Source: an uncultured Commensalibacter sp. (GTDB lineage: Bacteria; Pseudomonadota; Alphaproteobacteria; Acetobacterales; Acetobacteraceae). Taken from it: 64,000 bases of DNA. The first letter of the stretch is position 1. Every line of letters begins with the position of its first letter. The stretch lies in NCBI GenBank assembly GCA_945266285.1, contig CALYOP010000001.1, forward strand, positions 124,001-188,000. The letters are read 5' to 3'. Of the stretch, positions 7,984 through 16,269 are shown one piece after another. Made by a program: the position numbers and the translations under genes. The notes beneath the pieces were generated by a model. The model ran no database searches. It saw only the letters and a list, made by a program, of their open reading frames with translations, and was not told the origin of the DNA.

Positions 7984-8850
7984 TTAAGATGTTGCATCTA
8001 TATCTAAACATCTTTGTAACCTATCTCGCGATATTCTTATATAATTTTTATCAATATCAATCCCAATACCCTTTCCACCCTCCTGTTGTGCAGCAAGCAA
8101 TGTTGTTCCTGTTCCAAGAAAAGGATCAAGTACTGTTGGATTTTCCAATCCTGTCAAACGCAGACACATTTTTGGCAACATTATAGGAAACGTACCAGGG
8201 TGATTAAATTTTTGTGCTTTTGCTCGCACAGTATCATAAGGAATAAACCAAACATCACCTCTACACCGTCGATCCTGAAGATGTTTACGGCGAGTTATAT
8301 TCGATTTATCTTTATACGGCACCCCTATATTTAATCGTGAAAGTTTTACGCAACCACTTTTGGTTAGATGAAATATATATTCATGATTTCGATGTAAAAA
8401 TCTTTCGCTTGATACAGGTTTAAAGTGTCCGTAGCTTTCATCACCAATAGATATCGATTTTATCCAATCAATGTGATTTTGAAGATGAAATATCTTACGC
8501 AGACGTAAAATTAATTCAAAAGGCAGCCAAGGATTGGATGAAGAACCTGCAATATTTAGAAAAAAAGAGCCATGATCTTTCATCACCCGTTTAATTTCTA
8601 AACAAATCGCTTCTAACCAATCAAGGTAATCCTCTTCTTTTTTACGATCTTTGTAAGCACTGTAATTAATCCCCAGGTTATAAGGGGGTGAAGTGATGAT
8701 AACATCAACAGAGCTTGCCTTCATTTTTTTTAAAACAGATAGGCAATCCCCACGGATGATCTTATGCGGTCCAATCTTATAGCTATAAGCGCGGCTATCG
8801 CTATTCTCATCCGTTTCTTTAACAGCCGGTTTTAATTTTCGTGATACCAC
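7984..8850 (-). CDS. Solitary beta-class DNA methyltransferase
   Basis: S-adenosylmethionine-dependent DNA methyltransferase of 288 residues. Catalytic motif TSPPY is at 53-57, and the SAM-binding DPFLGTGT is at 242-249, so the catalytic motif precedes the SAM motif: beta class. TSPPY is most often seen in N4-cytosine enzymes, but N6-adenine activity cannot be excluded. The middle segment (about 105-235) would contain the target-recognition part. No restriction endonuclease gene is beside it. It starts 12 nt after mltA and is probably co-transcribed with it. The reading frame is complete, with no sign of decay. Confidence 0.88.
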   Translation of the reverse strand: MVSRKLKPAVKETDENSDSRAYSYKIGPHKIIRGDCLSVLKKMKASSVDVIITSPPYNLGINYSAYKDRKKEEDYLDWLEAICLEIKRVMKDHGSFFLNIAGSSSNPWLPFELILRLRKIFHLQNHIDWIKSISIGDESYGHFKPVSSERFLHRNHEYIFHLTKSGCVKLSRLNIGVPYKDKSNITRRKHLQDRRCRGDVWFIPYDTVRAKAQKFNHPGTFPIMLPKMCLRLTGLENPTVLDPFLGTGTTLLAAQQEGGKGIGIDIDKNYIRISRDRLQRCLDIDATS

Positions 8851-8862
8851 GATTATGCTCTA

Positions 8863-10074
8863 TTAATGGGCGGGTGGCAAAACCAACGCGTCAGTTTTCC
8901 CTGTAGAATTTACAGGTTGCCGCGGTAATAAGATATAAATCTTACCTTTTTCCTTCATTAACCCGGCATACCATTCAGCAATTTGTCCCCAGCCCGTAAA
9001 CAGATCAAGACGATTTACCCCTTGGATGTCCCCTCCTAGATCTTGTGCAAAAACCATATGCTGCCATGGACGTCGCAATCCATTAGGTTGTGTTGGTAAG
9101 GTCGTTTCAACCCAAAGTGGTATTCCTAATGGGATCCATTTTTTATCAACAGCAACGGATCTACCTGCTGTTAAGGGTATCCCTAAAGCTCCGACAGGTC
9201 CTTGATTATTGTTACTTTCTTCTAGATGACGAAAAAAAACATAATTAGGATTTTGATCCATTAAATTCTTGGCTTGTTGTGGATGTTTTTGCAACCATGC
9301 TCTCATCGTGTAAAGATTAACATCATGTGGAGCAATCAAGCCTTGTTGAACCATAATACGTCCCAAAGGTACGTAAGGCTGTCCATTCTTTCCTGCATAT
9401 GCAAGCCGAATCATACGACCATCAGGAAGAATAATCCGCCCTGATCCTTGAATTTGCATGATAAATAAATCTACAGGATTAGTCAGCCACGCAAGTTCTA
9501 AACCTTTTCCTGACAATATACCTGCGTTAATTTGTGCACGTGTATAATAAGGTGTAATGCGACCAGCATTCCAAAATCCGCTTACAACTTTTCCATCATT
9601 TGTTGGTTGTGACACAAGATCAGATGGACGTGCATAAACAGGCGTTTGATAAGGCCCCCAACGCTTTTCCGACCCTTGGAATTCAGGTTCATAATAACCC
9701 GTAATTTTTCCATAACTTGTAGAAACAGAATATTGATAAGGTTGGAACCAAGTTTCAAAAAATTGTTTAATTACTAATGGTTGGTTTTGTGGAATCCGTT
9801 GTGCTATCTGACAACTATTATACCAATCTTGTACTTTCCCACCGAAAATACCAGCCTCACCCCCTAAATTCGTATTACGGGGTAATTTCATAAGATACTG
9901 ACAGTTTTGAGAAAAAATCGATATTAATTGTGGAAAATTCTCCTGTTTCCAACCTGAAAAAATTTCATAAGAAACAGGATATAATTGCGCTACTTTTTCT
10001 TGATTTGCTGTTGTACAAGCTGCAACGATCCCCATTAAGGAAATAGTTAACACACGTAATATCGATTTCATCAA
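8863..10074 (-). CDS. mltA: Membrane-bound lytic murein transglycosylase A
   Basis: Cleaves peptidoglycan glycan strands to 1,6-anhydromuropeptides. The 403 residues begin with a lipoprotein signal ending in the lipobox VAAC (Cys20), predicting an outer-membrane lipoprotein. The MltA domain is seen in KITGYYEP (about 123-130), QGSGRI and the LAYAGKNG repeat. The C-terminal 3D barrel carries AQDLGGD (343-349), with D345 matching the catalytic-Asp position in this family, then GVNRLD and GWG. It lies 41 nt after the Tim44-like gene on the same strand. Confidence 0.93.
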   Translation of the reverse strand: MMKSILRVLTISLMGIVAACTTANQEKVAQLYPVSYEIFSGWKQENFPQLISIFSQNCQYLMKLPRNTNLGGEAGIFGGKVQDWYNSCQIAQRIPQNQPLVIKQFFETWFQPYQYSVSTSYGKITGYYEPEFQGSEKRWGPYQTPVYARPSDLVSQPTNDGKVVSGFWNAGRITPYYTRAQINAGILSGKGLELAWLTNPVDLFIMQIQGSGRIILPDGRMIRLAYAGKNGQPYVPLGRIMVQQGLIAPHDVNLYTMRAWLQKHPQQAKNLMDQNPNYVFFRHLEESNNNQGPVGALGIPLTAGRSVAVDKKWIPLGIPLWVETTLPTQPNGLRRPWQHMVFAQDLGGDIQGVNRLDLFTGWGQIAEWYAGLMKEKGKIYILLPRQPVNSTGKTDALVLPPAH

Positions 10075-10115
10075 AATTTAACTTTTAAAAATATAATAAT
10101 AATTAACAGAAAAAA

Positions 10116-10808
10116 TTATGCTGCACTGCGTGCCGATTTTAACCGCCATGAAGCTCCTTGAGTATTAACACCCAACAAACGCTCAAAAGTCCAGAAATCG
10201 ACAAATTCAGTAACAGATTCCGTTCCTACAACAGGATTATTATCCTTCCCCATTGTCACGTTAATTTGATCAGAGATAAATTTCACTTCTATTAATGCCC
10301 GCTTCATAGATTGGTCTTCAAAAAGTTTAGCATTCGTTATTGTTTCGGAATAGATATGCTTAACTTCAATCTTTTGCGTTTCTTTTGCATCCTGACGCGC
10401 TGTAATAGCCGATTCAAAAGAATGATAGGCATCACTAACCAAGAAATTCTGAAGTGTTTGCTTGTCTCCATTCGCAAAGGCTTCTAACACTTTACGAAAA
10501 ACAATTTCTGCGCCTTCTAGAAATTGGTTAGGGTTAAAACTTGGTTCAATCTGTGTAATCCGAGTCAAACATTGACCAACTTCTGTTTCTGAACCAGGAA
10601 TTTCACGAATGACTTTTGGAGGTTGAACAGGTGTTCCCACACCCTCAATAACAGGAGAATTTTGCAAAGCTGATACGGGAACAGATTTTTCTGGTTTACG
10701 TTCAAAACCTGTTCGATTACCCAATACACTACGCAATCTTAAAACTAGAAATGCCGTAACCAAAACCAAGAAAATAATGCTTATTGGTAAATCCACCGAA
10801 AAATTCAT
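10116..10808 (-). CDS. Tim44-like domain protein (TimA type)
   Basis: A 230-residue protein with one N-terminal transmembrane helix (about 7-25), a proline-rich linker, and a C-terminal Tim44-like domain (about 85-228): a helix around FRKVLEAF, then the strand-rich part ending WTFERLL and ASWRLKSA. Alphaproteobacterial TimA-like proteins are inner-membrane relatives of mitochondrial Tim44; their role in protein translocation is unproven. The gene is divergent from secB and upstream of mltA, a common alphaproteobacterial arrangement that fits an envelope role. Confidence 0.85.
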   Translation of the reverse strand: MNFSVDLPISIIFLVLVTAFLVLRLRSVLGNRTGFERKPEKSVPVSALQNSPVIEGVGTPVQPPKVIREIPGSETEVGQCLTRITQIEPSFNPNQFLEGAEIVFRKVLEAFANGDKQTLQNFLVSDAYHSFESAITARQDAKETQKIEVKHIYSETITNAKLFEDQSMKRALIEVKFISDQINVTMGKDNNPVVGTESVTEFVDFWTFERLLGVNTQGASWRLKSARSAA

Positions 10809-11016
10809 CCCTTTTACTATAGTACAATATATTACGTTGCCAAAATATACTACGTTCTATTGTTTATAAAAGAATATAAACCCCCTGAAAGCAATATATT
10901 TATTCAATATGTCATGTTTGACAAAAACGTAACGCATTGATGATCTCTTTGCATACAGGCAAATTTAGCACAATCGCAAAAAAACCTTCATTAACGTTTA
11001 ATTTAAGTCTAATAGA

Positions 11017-11022
11017 TATAAT
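11017..11022 (+). promoter_or_regulatory. secB: Candidate secB -10 element
   Basis: A perfect TATAAT lies 27 nt before the secB ATG. The best upstream partner (TTAACG at 10991-10996) has a 20-nt spacer, which is too long. In such AT-rich DNA the hexamer alone is weak evidence. Confidence 0.25.
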
Positions 11023-11049
11023 CCTCAAGCATTTAATTTAAGGTTTATC

Positions 11050-11589
11050 ATGACTGAATCAAATCCAAACATTCCAGAAGATGTTCCCGCAATGGAAGAT
11101 GCACCTTCCCATGCTTTGCCAGTAGCTTTAAATATCCAATATACAAAAGATTTATCTTTTGAAGTTCCTAATGGTCCATCAATTTTCTCATCTTTAGATG
11201 ATGCACCACGGGTTTCGGTCAATATTGATGTTGAAGCTAATCGTCTTCAAGAAAATAATCATGTTTACGAAGTAACACTTTCCATCAAAGTAGACGCTGT
11301 AGAAGCAGAAAAGAAAGATCAATCCCCCCCTCGAACCGTTTTTATTGTTGAACTCGCTTATGCGGCAGTTGTAACACTCGTTGATCCGACTGATGATATC
11401 ATTGAGCCAATATTGTTAATCGAAGTTCCAAGATTAATTTTCCCATTTGCCAGAAATATTATCTGCGACACCACTCGGGATGGAGGATTCCCACCGGTTG
11501 TTTTACAACCTATTGATTTTGTTGCTCTGTGGCAACGGAAAAAAGGGCAACAAATGGCACAAACTCATACCGAAGCGGGTCATGCCTAA
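11050..11589 (+). CDS. secB: Protein-export chaperone SecB
   Basis: Tetrameric cytosolic chaperone that keeps preproteins unfolded and hands them to SecA. At 179 residues it is slightly longer than E. coli SecB (155) because of an acidic N-terminus and a longer tail. Recognisable parts are LNIQYTKDLSFE near 27-38, the YEVTL and IKVDA strands, VELAYAAV, the IEVPRLIFPFAR segment and the GGFPPV motif (near 145-150), all typical of SecB. An AAGG Shine-Dalgarno precedes the ATG. Its stop is 3 nt from the end of the convergent hemD. Confidence 0.93.
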   Translation: MTESNPNIPEDVPAMEDAPSHALPVALNIQYTKDLSFEVPNGPSIFSSLDDAPRVSVNIDVEANRLQENNHVYEVTLSIKVDAVEAEKKDQSPPRTVFIVELAYAAVVTLVDPTDDIIEPILLIEVPRLIFPFARNIICDTTRDGGFPPVVLQPIDFVALWQRKKGQQMAQTHTEAGHA

Positions 11590-11592
11590 TCA

Positions 11593-12333
11593 TTAATCAT
11601 TTGCTTTTAATAATAAAAGCATTGATTGAAAATCGGGTTGCTTTGCAATTTCGATACTTTTCCAAAAATGAGTCTGAAAAACCGTTGCTATTTTCAGACT
11701 CATAACAATAGCGCGAATAGATTTAAAATAAGGTTTAAATTCGGGTAGCGACAATTGAAGAAATAAATCTGCTGTTTTTTCTGAAAAAAACAAAATTGCA
11801 TTAACCTGATCCTGTTGAATCGAAGCAATAACCTGATCCGATAAACTGGAATAAGAATGGATGCTATAGACTTCTCGACGGAAAACATGAAAACCATGAT
11901 TCTGTAACTGATTAGTCAGAATACCCCCCATTCCTTTGCCACATGGCAGCAGAATATTTTTTTGTTTTTCCTTATGCTTCTGAATAATCAATTCCGCCAA
12001 GGCAATTGCATCCCCATGCGCACTGATAACGTTTTTAAACCCTGCTGCGGAAGCTTTTACAGCTGTATTATCCCCCACAGTAAACACAGGTATGGTAAAT
12101 AATACCTTATGATAACAAGAATTATAATTCTGAATTGTAGGGATAATTGCTTGAGCACTCGTAAAAGCAAGCAAATCAACTGCTTGAATATCTGGCAAAG
12201 AAGCGCTTTCGGATTGGATGGAAAATAAAGGAGATGAAACTGCCTTCCATCCTAATGCATTGACTGCCTTGATTGTTTTTGCAAGGCCTGGTTCCGGCCT
12301 TGTAATAATGACTTGATCACGCTTTAGTCGCAA
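11593..12333 (-). CDS. hemD: Uroporphyrinogen-III synthase
   Basis: Cyclises and inverts ring D of hydroxymethylbilane to give uroporphyrinogen III. The family is poorly conserved, but the N-terminal ITRPEPG near residues 10-16, the DLLAFTSAQA strand, the FTVGDNTA motif (about 104-111) and the FFSEKTAD segment (about 183-190) fit, as does the 246-residue length. It starts 3 nt after hemC stops, so the two are almost certainly translated from one message. Confidence 0.88.
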   Translation of the reverse strand: MRLKRDQVIITRPEPGLAKTIKAVNALGWKAVSSPLFSIQSESASLPDIQAVDLLAFTSAQAIIPTIQNYNSCYHKVLFTIPVFTVGDNTAVKASAAGFKNVISAHGDAIALAELIIQKHKEKQKNILLPCGKGMGGILTNQLQNHGFHVFRREVYSIHSYSSLSDQVIASIQQDQVNAILFFSEKTADLFLQLSLPEFKPYFKSIRAIVMSLKIATVFQTHFWKSIEIAKQPDFQSMLLLLKAND

Positions 12334-12336
12334 AGG

Positions 12337-13431
12337 TTAAGACTCAAAAATATCACTGGGACTATCGACTCTTAAACTGCGTCCTAATTCACGCCCAAGA
12401 CGTTCGGCATCTTCTGGAGCACCGCTAATTGAACGTTTTAATAAAAATGTGCCATCACCTCTGGCAACCAATCCTGTCAAATGTAATTCGGCTTTACCCC
12501 CTGCAACAATAGGCAATAATCGAGCATATCCACCAATTGGCGTCCGACAGGAACCATCCAGTTCATCCAATAATGCGCGTTCAGCTGTTGCAACGGATTT
12601 TGCTTCGTAATCTTCAATTGCTGATAATAACTCTCTTAATTCCGTGTCACTTTCGCGAACGGTAACGCCAACAATACCTTGACCTGCTGCAGGAACAATA
12701 ATCGACGGGTCTAATGCGACATCAATGCGGTCTTGTATTCCCAGCCGTTCCATTCCAGCGACAGCTAAAAAAGTAGCGTCAAATTCCCGCGATGCAATTT
12801 TATCTAATCTTGTTTGAACATTTCCGCGCAACAAACCAAATTGTAAATCAGGTCGGATATGTAAAAGCTGCGCTTGTCTGCGAATGGATGAAGTACCAAT
12901 TCGCGCATGAGGTGGTAATACATTAAACGGATAATCAGTATCAATTTTCCGATAATCAGGACCAACAATCAAAGCATCACGTGCATCGTGACGTTTTAAG
13001 GTGCAGGCCAAAACAAGACCAGGCGGTAACTTTGTTTCAAGATCTTTTAAACTATGGACTGCAAAATCAATTTGACCTGCTAAAAGTGTTTCATGAATCT
13101 CTTTGGCAAACAGCCCTTTTCCTCCAATCTCCGCCAATGAACGATCTTGAACAATGTCGCCAGTAGTACGAATTTGGAATTCCTGAAATGCGCCAATTTC
13201 TCTTAATAATGGGCAAAACCTTGTCAGCAATGTCAAAAAATCACGTGTCTGCACCAAAGCTAAGGGAGAACCTCGGGTTCCGACCCGTAAAGGCAAGCCC
13301 CTTTTCTTAGGATTACGATAAGTTGTTGACATCTGGCGTTCGGCTGCCTTAGCAGCAGCATGTTGTAATGCAATGTTGGACGCAATATTTGATAATTCTG
13401 TAAGGCCCATGAGATTATTATTGACCATCAT
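12337..13431 (-). CDS. hemC: Porphobilinogen deaminase (hydroxymethylbilane synthase)
   Basis: Polymerises four porphobilinogens into hydroxymethylbilane. The core starts at LRVGTRGSPLAL (48-59) and includes KGLFAKEI, the HSLKD substrate motif, SSIRRQAQL, the RGNVQTRL segment, and GSCRTPIG with the dipyrromethane-anchoring Cys295. At 364 residues it is about 50 longer than usual because of an N-terminal stretch. Met34 (13332) is an alternative start. I kept the longer one because the extra DNA is richer in G+C than local intergenic DNA and reads as an Ala-rich helix. Neither start has a clear Shine-Dalgarno. Divergent from tsaD. Confidence 0.92.
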   Translation of the reverse strand: MMVNNNLMGLTELSNIASNIALQHAAAKAAERQMSTTYRNPKKRGLPLRVGTRGSPLALVQTRDFLTLLTRFCPLLREIGAFQEFQIRTTGDIVQDRSLAEIGGKGLFAKEIHETLLAGQIDFAVHSLKDLETKLPPGLVLACTLKRHDARDALIVGPDYRKIDTDYPFNVLPPHARIGTSSIRRQAQLLHIRPDLQFGLLRGNVQTRLDKIASREFDATFLAVAGMERLGIQDRIDVALDPSIIVPAAGQGIVGVTVRESDTELRELLSAIEDYEAKSVATAERALLDELDGSCRTPIGGYARLLPIVAGGKAELHLTGLVARGDGTFLLKRSISGAPEDAERLGRELGRSLRVDSPSDIFES

Positions 13432-13452
13432 TCTGAAAAAGAAAGAAATAGA

Positions 13453-14556
13453 ATGCCATCTTTATACCAAAATCCGATAAAAAAAAATAATAGTTATACA
13501 ATTTTAGCTATTGAATCTTCGTGTGATGATACTGCTTGTGCGCTGGTAAGCTCGGATGGAACTATTCTTTCTGAACATATTCACTCTCAAAAAGAACATA
13601 TCACATATGGCGGAGTAGTACCAGAAATTGCCGCTCGCGCGCATTTGACTTATCTACCCGAACTTGTTCAAAAAACGCTTGAACAATCTGGACGGTCTTG
13701 GAAAGATATTGATGCAATTGCTGCAAGTTGTGGTCCTGGATTAATTGGTGGTCTAATTGTTGGTAGTAGTTTTGCCAAAGGGCTGGCAATTGCAAAAGAA
13801 AAACCTTTTATTGCAATTAATCATATCGAAGCACATGCATTAACTGTGCGTTTACCAAATATAACGGATCATAAAGTTCAATTTCCTTATTTATTATTGT
13901 TAACCTCTGGAGGACATTGTCAATGCATTGCTGTTAAAGACGTTGGGCAATATCAATTGCTTGGCACTACAATGGATGATGCAGCAGGAGAAGCCTTTGA
14001 CAAAGTCGCAAAAATGCTTGGCCTTCCTTGGCCTGGTGGCCCTGCTTTAGAAGCCTTGGCTCAAGAAGGCGATGAAAACGCATTTACACTTCCGCGACCA
14101 CTTTATGGACGTGAAAATTGTGATTTTTCATTTTCTGGTTTGAAAACTGCGGTAGCTCATTATTTACAACCTTATGAATCCGATGTGATTCCGCGTAAAA
14201 TTGCAGCAGATCTGGCTGCCAGTTTCCAGAAAACCATTACTGAAGCCATAATCAATCGACTTGAATATGCTTTAACACTCGTGCCGCAAATGCGTCTATT
14301 GGCTGCAGCAGGAGGTGTGGCGGCAAACCAATATTTACGGAAATCTTTGCAACAACTTGCCCATAACCATCAAATTCCTTTTATTGCTCCGCCTATCCGT
14401 TATTGTACGGATAATGCGGTAATGGTCGGTTGGGCAGCCATTGAAATATTGCAGCAAGCTAACCAGAAAGTTATGATGATCGATGATATCGGCACACTTC
14501 CCAGACCGCGATGGCCCTTATCACAAATGCAAGAACGTTTTACATTAGGTAGTTAG
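13453..14556 (+). CDS. tsaD: tRNA N6-threonylcarbamoyladenosine transferase TsaD
   Basis: Catalytic subunit, with TsaB and TsaE, of t6A37 formation in ANN-decoding tRNAs. The 367 residues show the ASKHA nucleotide-binding fold: AIESSCDDT at 19-27, GVVPEIA, the metal-binding H124 and H128 in NHIEAHA, LTSGGH, and DDAAGEAFDKVAKMLG, ending with the C-terminal AAAGGVAAN and YCTDNA motifs. It starts only 21 nt from the annotated hemC start on the other strand and is followed 3 nt later by gpsA. Confidence 0.96.
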   Translation: MPSLYQNPIKKNNSYTILAIESSCDDTACALVSSDGTILSEHIHSQKEHITYGGVVPEIAARAHLTYLPELVQKTLEQSGRSWKDIDAIAASCGPGLIGGLIVGSSFAKGLAIAKEKPFIAINHIEAHALTVRLPNITDHKVQFPYLLLLTSGGHCQCIAVKDVGQYQLLGTTMDDAAGEAFDKVAKMLGLPWPGGPALEALAQEGDENAFTLPRPLYGRENCDFSFSGLKTAVAHYLQPYESDVIPRKIAADLAASFQKTITEAIINRLEYALTLVPQMRLLAAAGGVAANQYLRKSLQQLAHNHQIPFIAPPIRYCTDNAVMVGWAAIEILQQANQKVMMIDDIGTLPRPRWPLSQMQERFTLGS

Positions 14557-14559
14557 GTT

Positions 14560-15519
14560 ATGAGCGCAAATATTGCTGTTATTGGTGCAGGTGCATGGGG
14601 AATTGCTTTGGCAATACAGGCTTCTCGAACAGGTGCCAATGTATTTTTATGGAGCCGACGCGAACTTCCAGATCCCAAAAAACGGACTTTATCAAGACTT
14701 CCTTGTGTTCCACTACCTTCTTCCATCCAAGTTTGTAATCAAATGCCAGATAAAGCTGATTTGGTTCTATTATGCGTTCCAATGCAGTATTTACGTTCTG
14801 TTCTTCCTGATGTACCTCAAAAAGCCCCGTTGATTATCTGCTGTAAAGGCGTCGAACAAGATACGCTTAACTTTCCTATGGAAATATTACAAGAAATTCG
14901 GCCATCTCAAATTCACGCCGTATTATCTGGCCCTAATTTTGCTAATGAAGTTGCTATCGGTTTACCAGCAGCTAGCGTTCTAGCTTCTAAGGATGCGACT
15001 CAAGCACGAGAAATTGCAGATTTACTTACAACTTCACAATTTCGCCTTTATACAAATACAGATCCCATTGGGGTACAAATTGGGGGTGCAGCAAAAAATG
15101 TTTTCGCTATCGCGGCGGGTGCCGTTATGGGAGCTGGATTAGGCGAAAATGCAAGAGCAGCACTCATCACTCGAGGAATTACAGAACTAGCAAGACTCAG
15201 TAATGGTTTAGGCGGTATGACGGAAACACTTTCAGGTCTTGCAGGTCTCGGAGATCTTATATTGACTTGTACTGGGGAGGGCTCAAGAAATTATAGCTTG
15301 GGCCTGGAACTGGGCCGCGGAATGACCCTTGATGAAATTCTTAAAAAACGAACTACCGTTGCTGAAGGTGTTGCAACAGCACCTGCATTATTAAAACGGG
15401 CACAAAAACATCATGTAAATACCCCTATTATTCAAATGGTATCTGCTTTACTTTCTAATCAAATCACAATTAAGGAAGCGGCAAAAGCGCTTTTATCACG
15501 CCCAGTCGGCATGGAATAA
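14560..15519 (+). CDS. gpsA: Glycerol-3-phosphate dehydrogenase [NAD(P)+]
   Basis: Reduces dihydroxyacetone phosphate to sn-glycerol-3-phosphate for phospholipid synthesis. The 319 residues contain the Rossmann motif GAGAWG (9-14), the CKGVEQ segment, SGPNFANEVA, the GGAAKNVFAIAAG segment with the catalytic Lys, and GLAGLGDLILTC. It begins 3 nt after tsaD, so the two are probably co-transcribed. Confidence 0.95.
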   Translation: MSANIAVIGAGAWGIALAIQASRTGANVFLWSRRELPDPKKRTLSRLPCVPLPSSIQVCNQMPDKADLVLLCVPMQYLRSVLPDVPQKAPLIICCKGVEQDTLNFPMEILQEIRPSQIHAVLSGPNFANEVAIGLPAASVLASKDATQAREIADLLTTSQFRLYTNTDPIGVQIGGAAKNVFAIAAGAVMGAGLGENARAALITRGITELARLSNGLGGMTETLSGLAGLGDLILTCTGEGSRNYSLGLELGRGMTLDEILKKRTTVAEGVATAPALLKRAQKHHVNTPIIQMVSALLSNQITIKEAAKALLSRPVGME

Positions 15520-15643
15520 GTCTTTTCAATTAAATACAAGCACACAAAACATGAACAGATTCCATTGATAATTTTAATTTTACTTTCAAAATTATGGTTA
15601 AATAAAAATTATGATTGCTTCGAAAAGAATTTTAGTGAAAGAC

Positions 15644-15652
15644 TGTTATAAT
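15644..15652 (+). promoter_or_regulatory. Extended -10 promoter element, glutathione peroxidase gene
   Basis: TGTTATAAT is a perfect extended -10 (TGn plus TATAAT), 48 nt before the preferred start at 15700. No good -35 is visible at 17 nt, as is common for extended -10 promoters. Confidence 0.4.
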
Positions 15653-15699
15653 TTCAAAAAATATGAAAGTTAGTGCTTACCCAAAAGAAAGAAATACCA

Positions 15700-16191
15700 A
15701 TGAGTAACCAAACTGCTTATGATTTTAAATTAACTTCCTGCACGGGTAAGCCCATTGATTTAGATATGTTTCGTGGTAAGCCACTCATGATCGTTAATAC
15801 AGCTTCCAAATGCAAATTTACCTCTCAATATGAAGGTTTACAGGATCTGTGGGTCAATTATCGCAGTTGGGGTTTTATGGTCATCGGTATCCCTAGCGGA
15901 GATTTCGGAAATCAGGAATATAAAACCGATGATGAAATCCAGAATGAATGCATTTATCAATATGGAGTTAATTTTCCCGTAGCGCAGAAAAGTCATGTCA
16001 AAGGCAAAAATGCGATCCCGCTTTTCAATTGGTTAGCCCAAGAGGGCGGTACACTTGCAAGACCACGATGGAATTTTTATAAATACATTATAAACCGGCA
16101 AGGCAGATTATCCAACTGGTTTACTTCCATCACACAACCAACATCACATCGATTAATCAATGCTATTGAACGCGTTTCTTTTGATATTTAA
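15700..16191 (+). CDS. Glutathione peroxidase family protein (BtuE-like)
   Basis: A thiol peroxidase reducing hydroperoxides with thioredoxin or glutathione. Using the ATG at 15700 it has 163 residues; an in-frame GTG at 15673 adds nine residues but leaves a poorer match to the family. Peroxidatic Cys38 is in NTASKCKFT, Gln72 in FGNQE, and the Trp-Asn pair in RWNFYKY. A second Cys at 84 in the helix before YGVNFP is in the place of the resolving Cys of thioredoxin-dependent members. Substitutions in FGNQEYK (normally QEPG) make it a divergent member. Stands alone between gpsA and murJ. Confidence 0.87.
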   Translation: MSNQTAYDFKLTSCTGKPIDLDMFRGKPLMIVNTASKCKFTSQYEGLQDLWVNYRSWGFMVIGIPSGDFGNQEYKTDDEIQNECIYQYGVNFPVAQKSHVKGKNAIPLFNWLAQEGGTLARPRWNFYKYIINRQGRLSNWFTSITQPTSHRLINAIERVSFDI

Positions 16192-16269
16192 CCACCAATT
16201 ATTTTATAAAAATTATTTGAATAAATTAAAATTTTTCACAGCCGTACATACAAATAACAAGTTTCTCCA

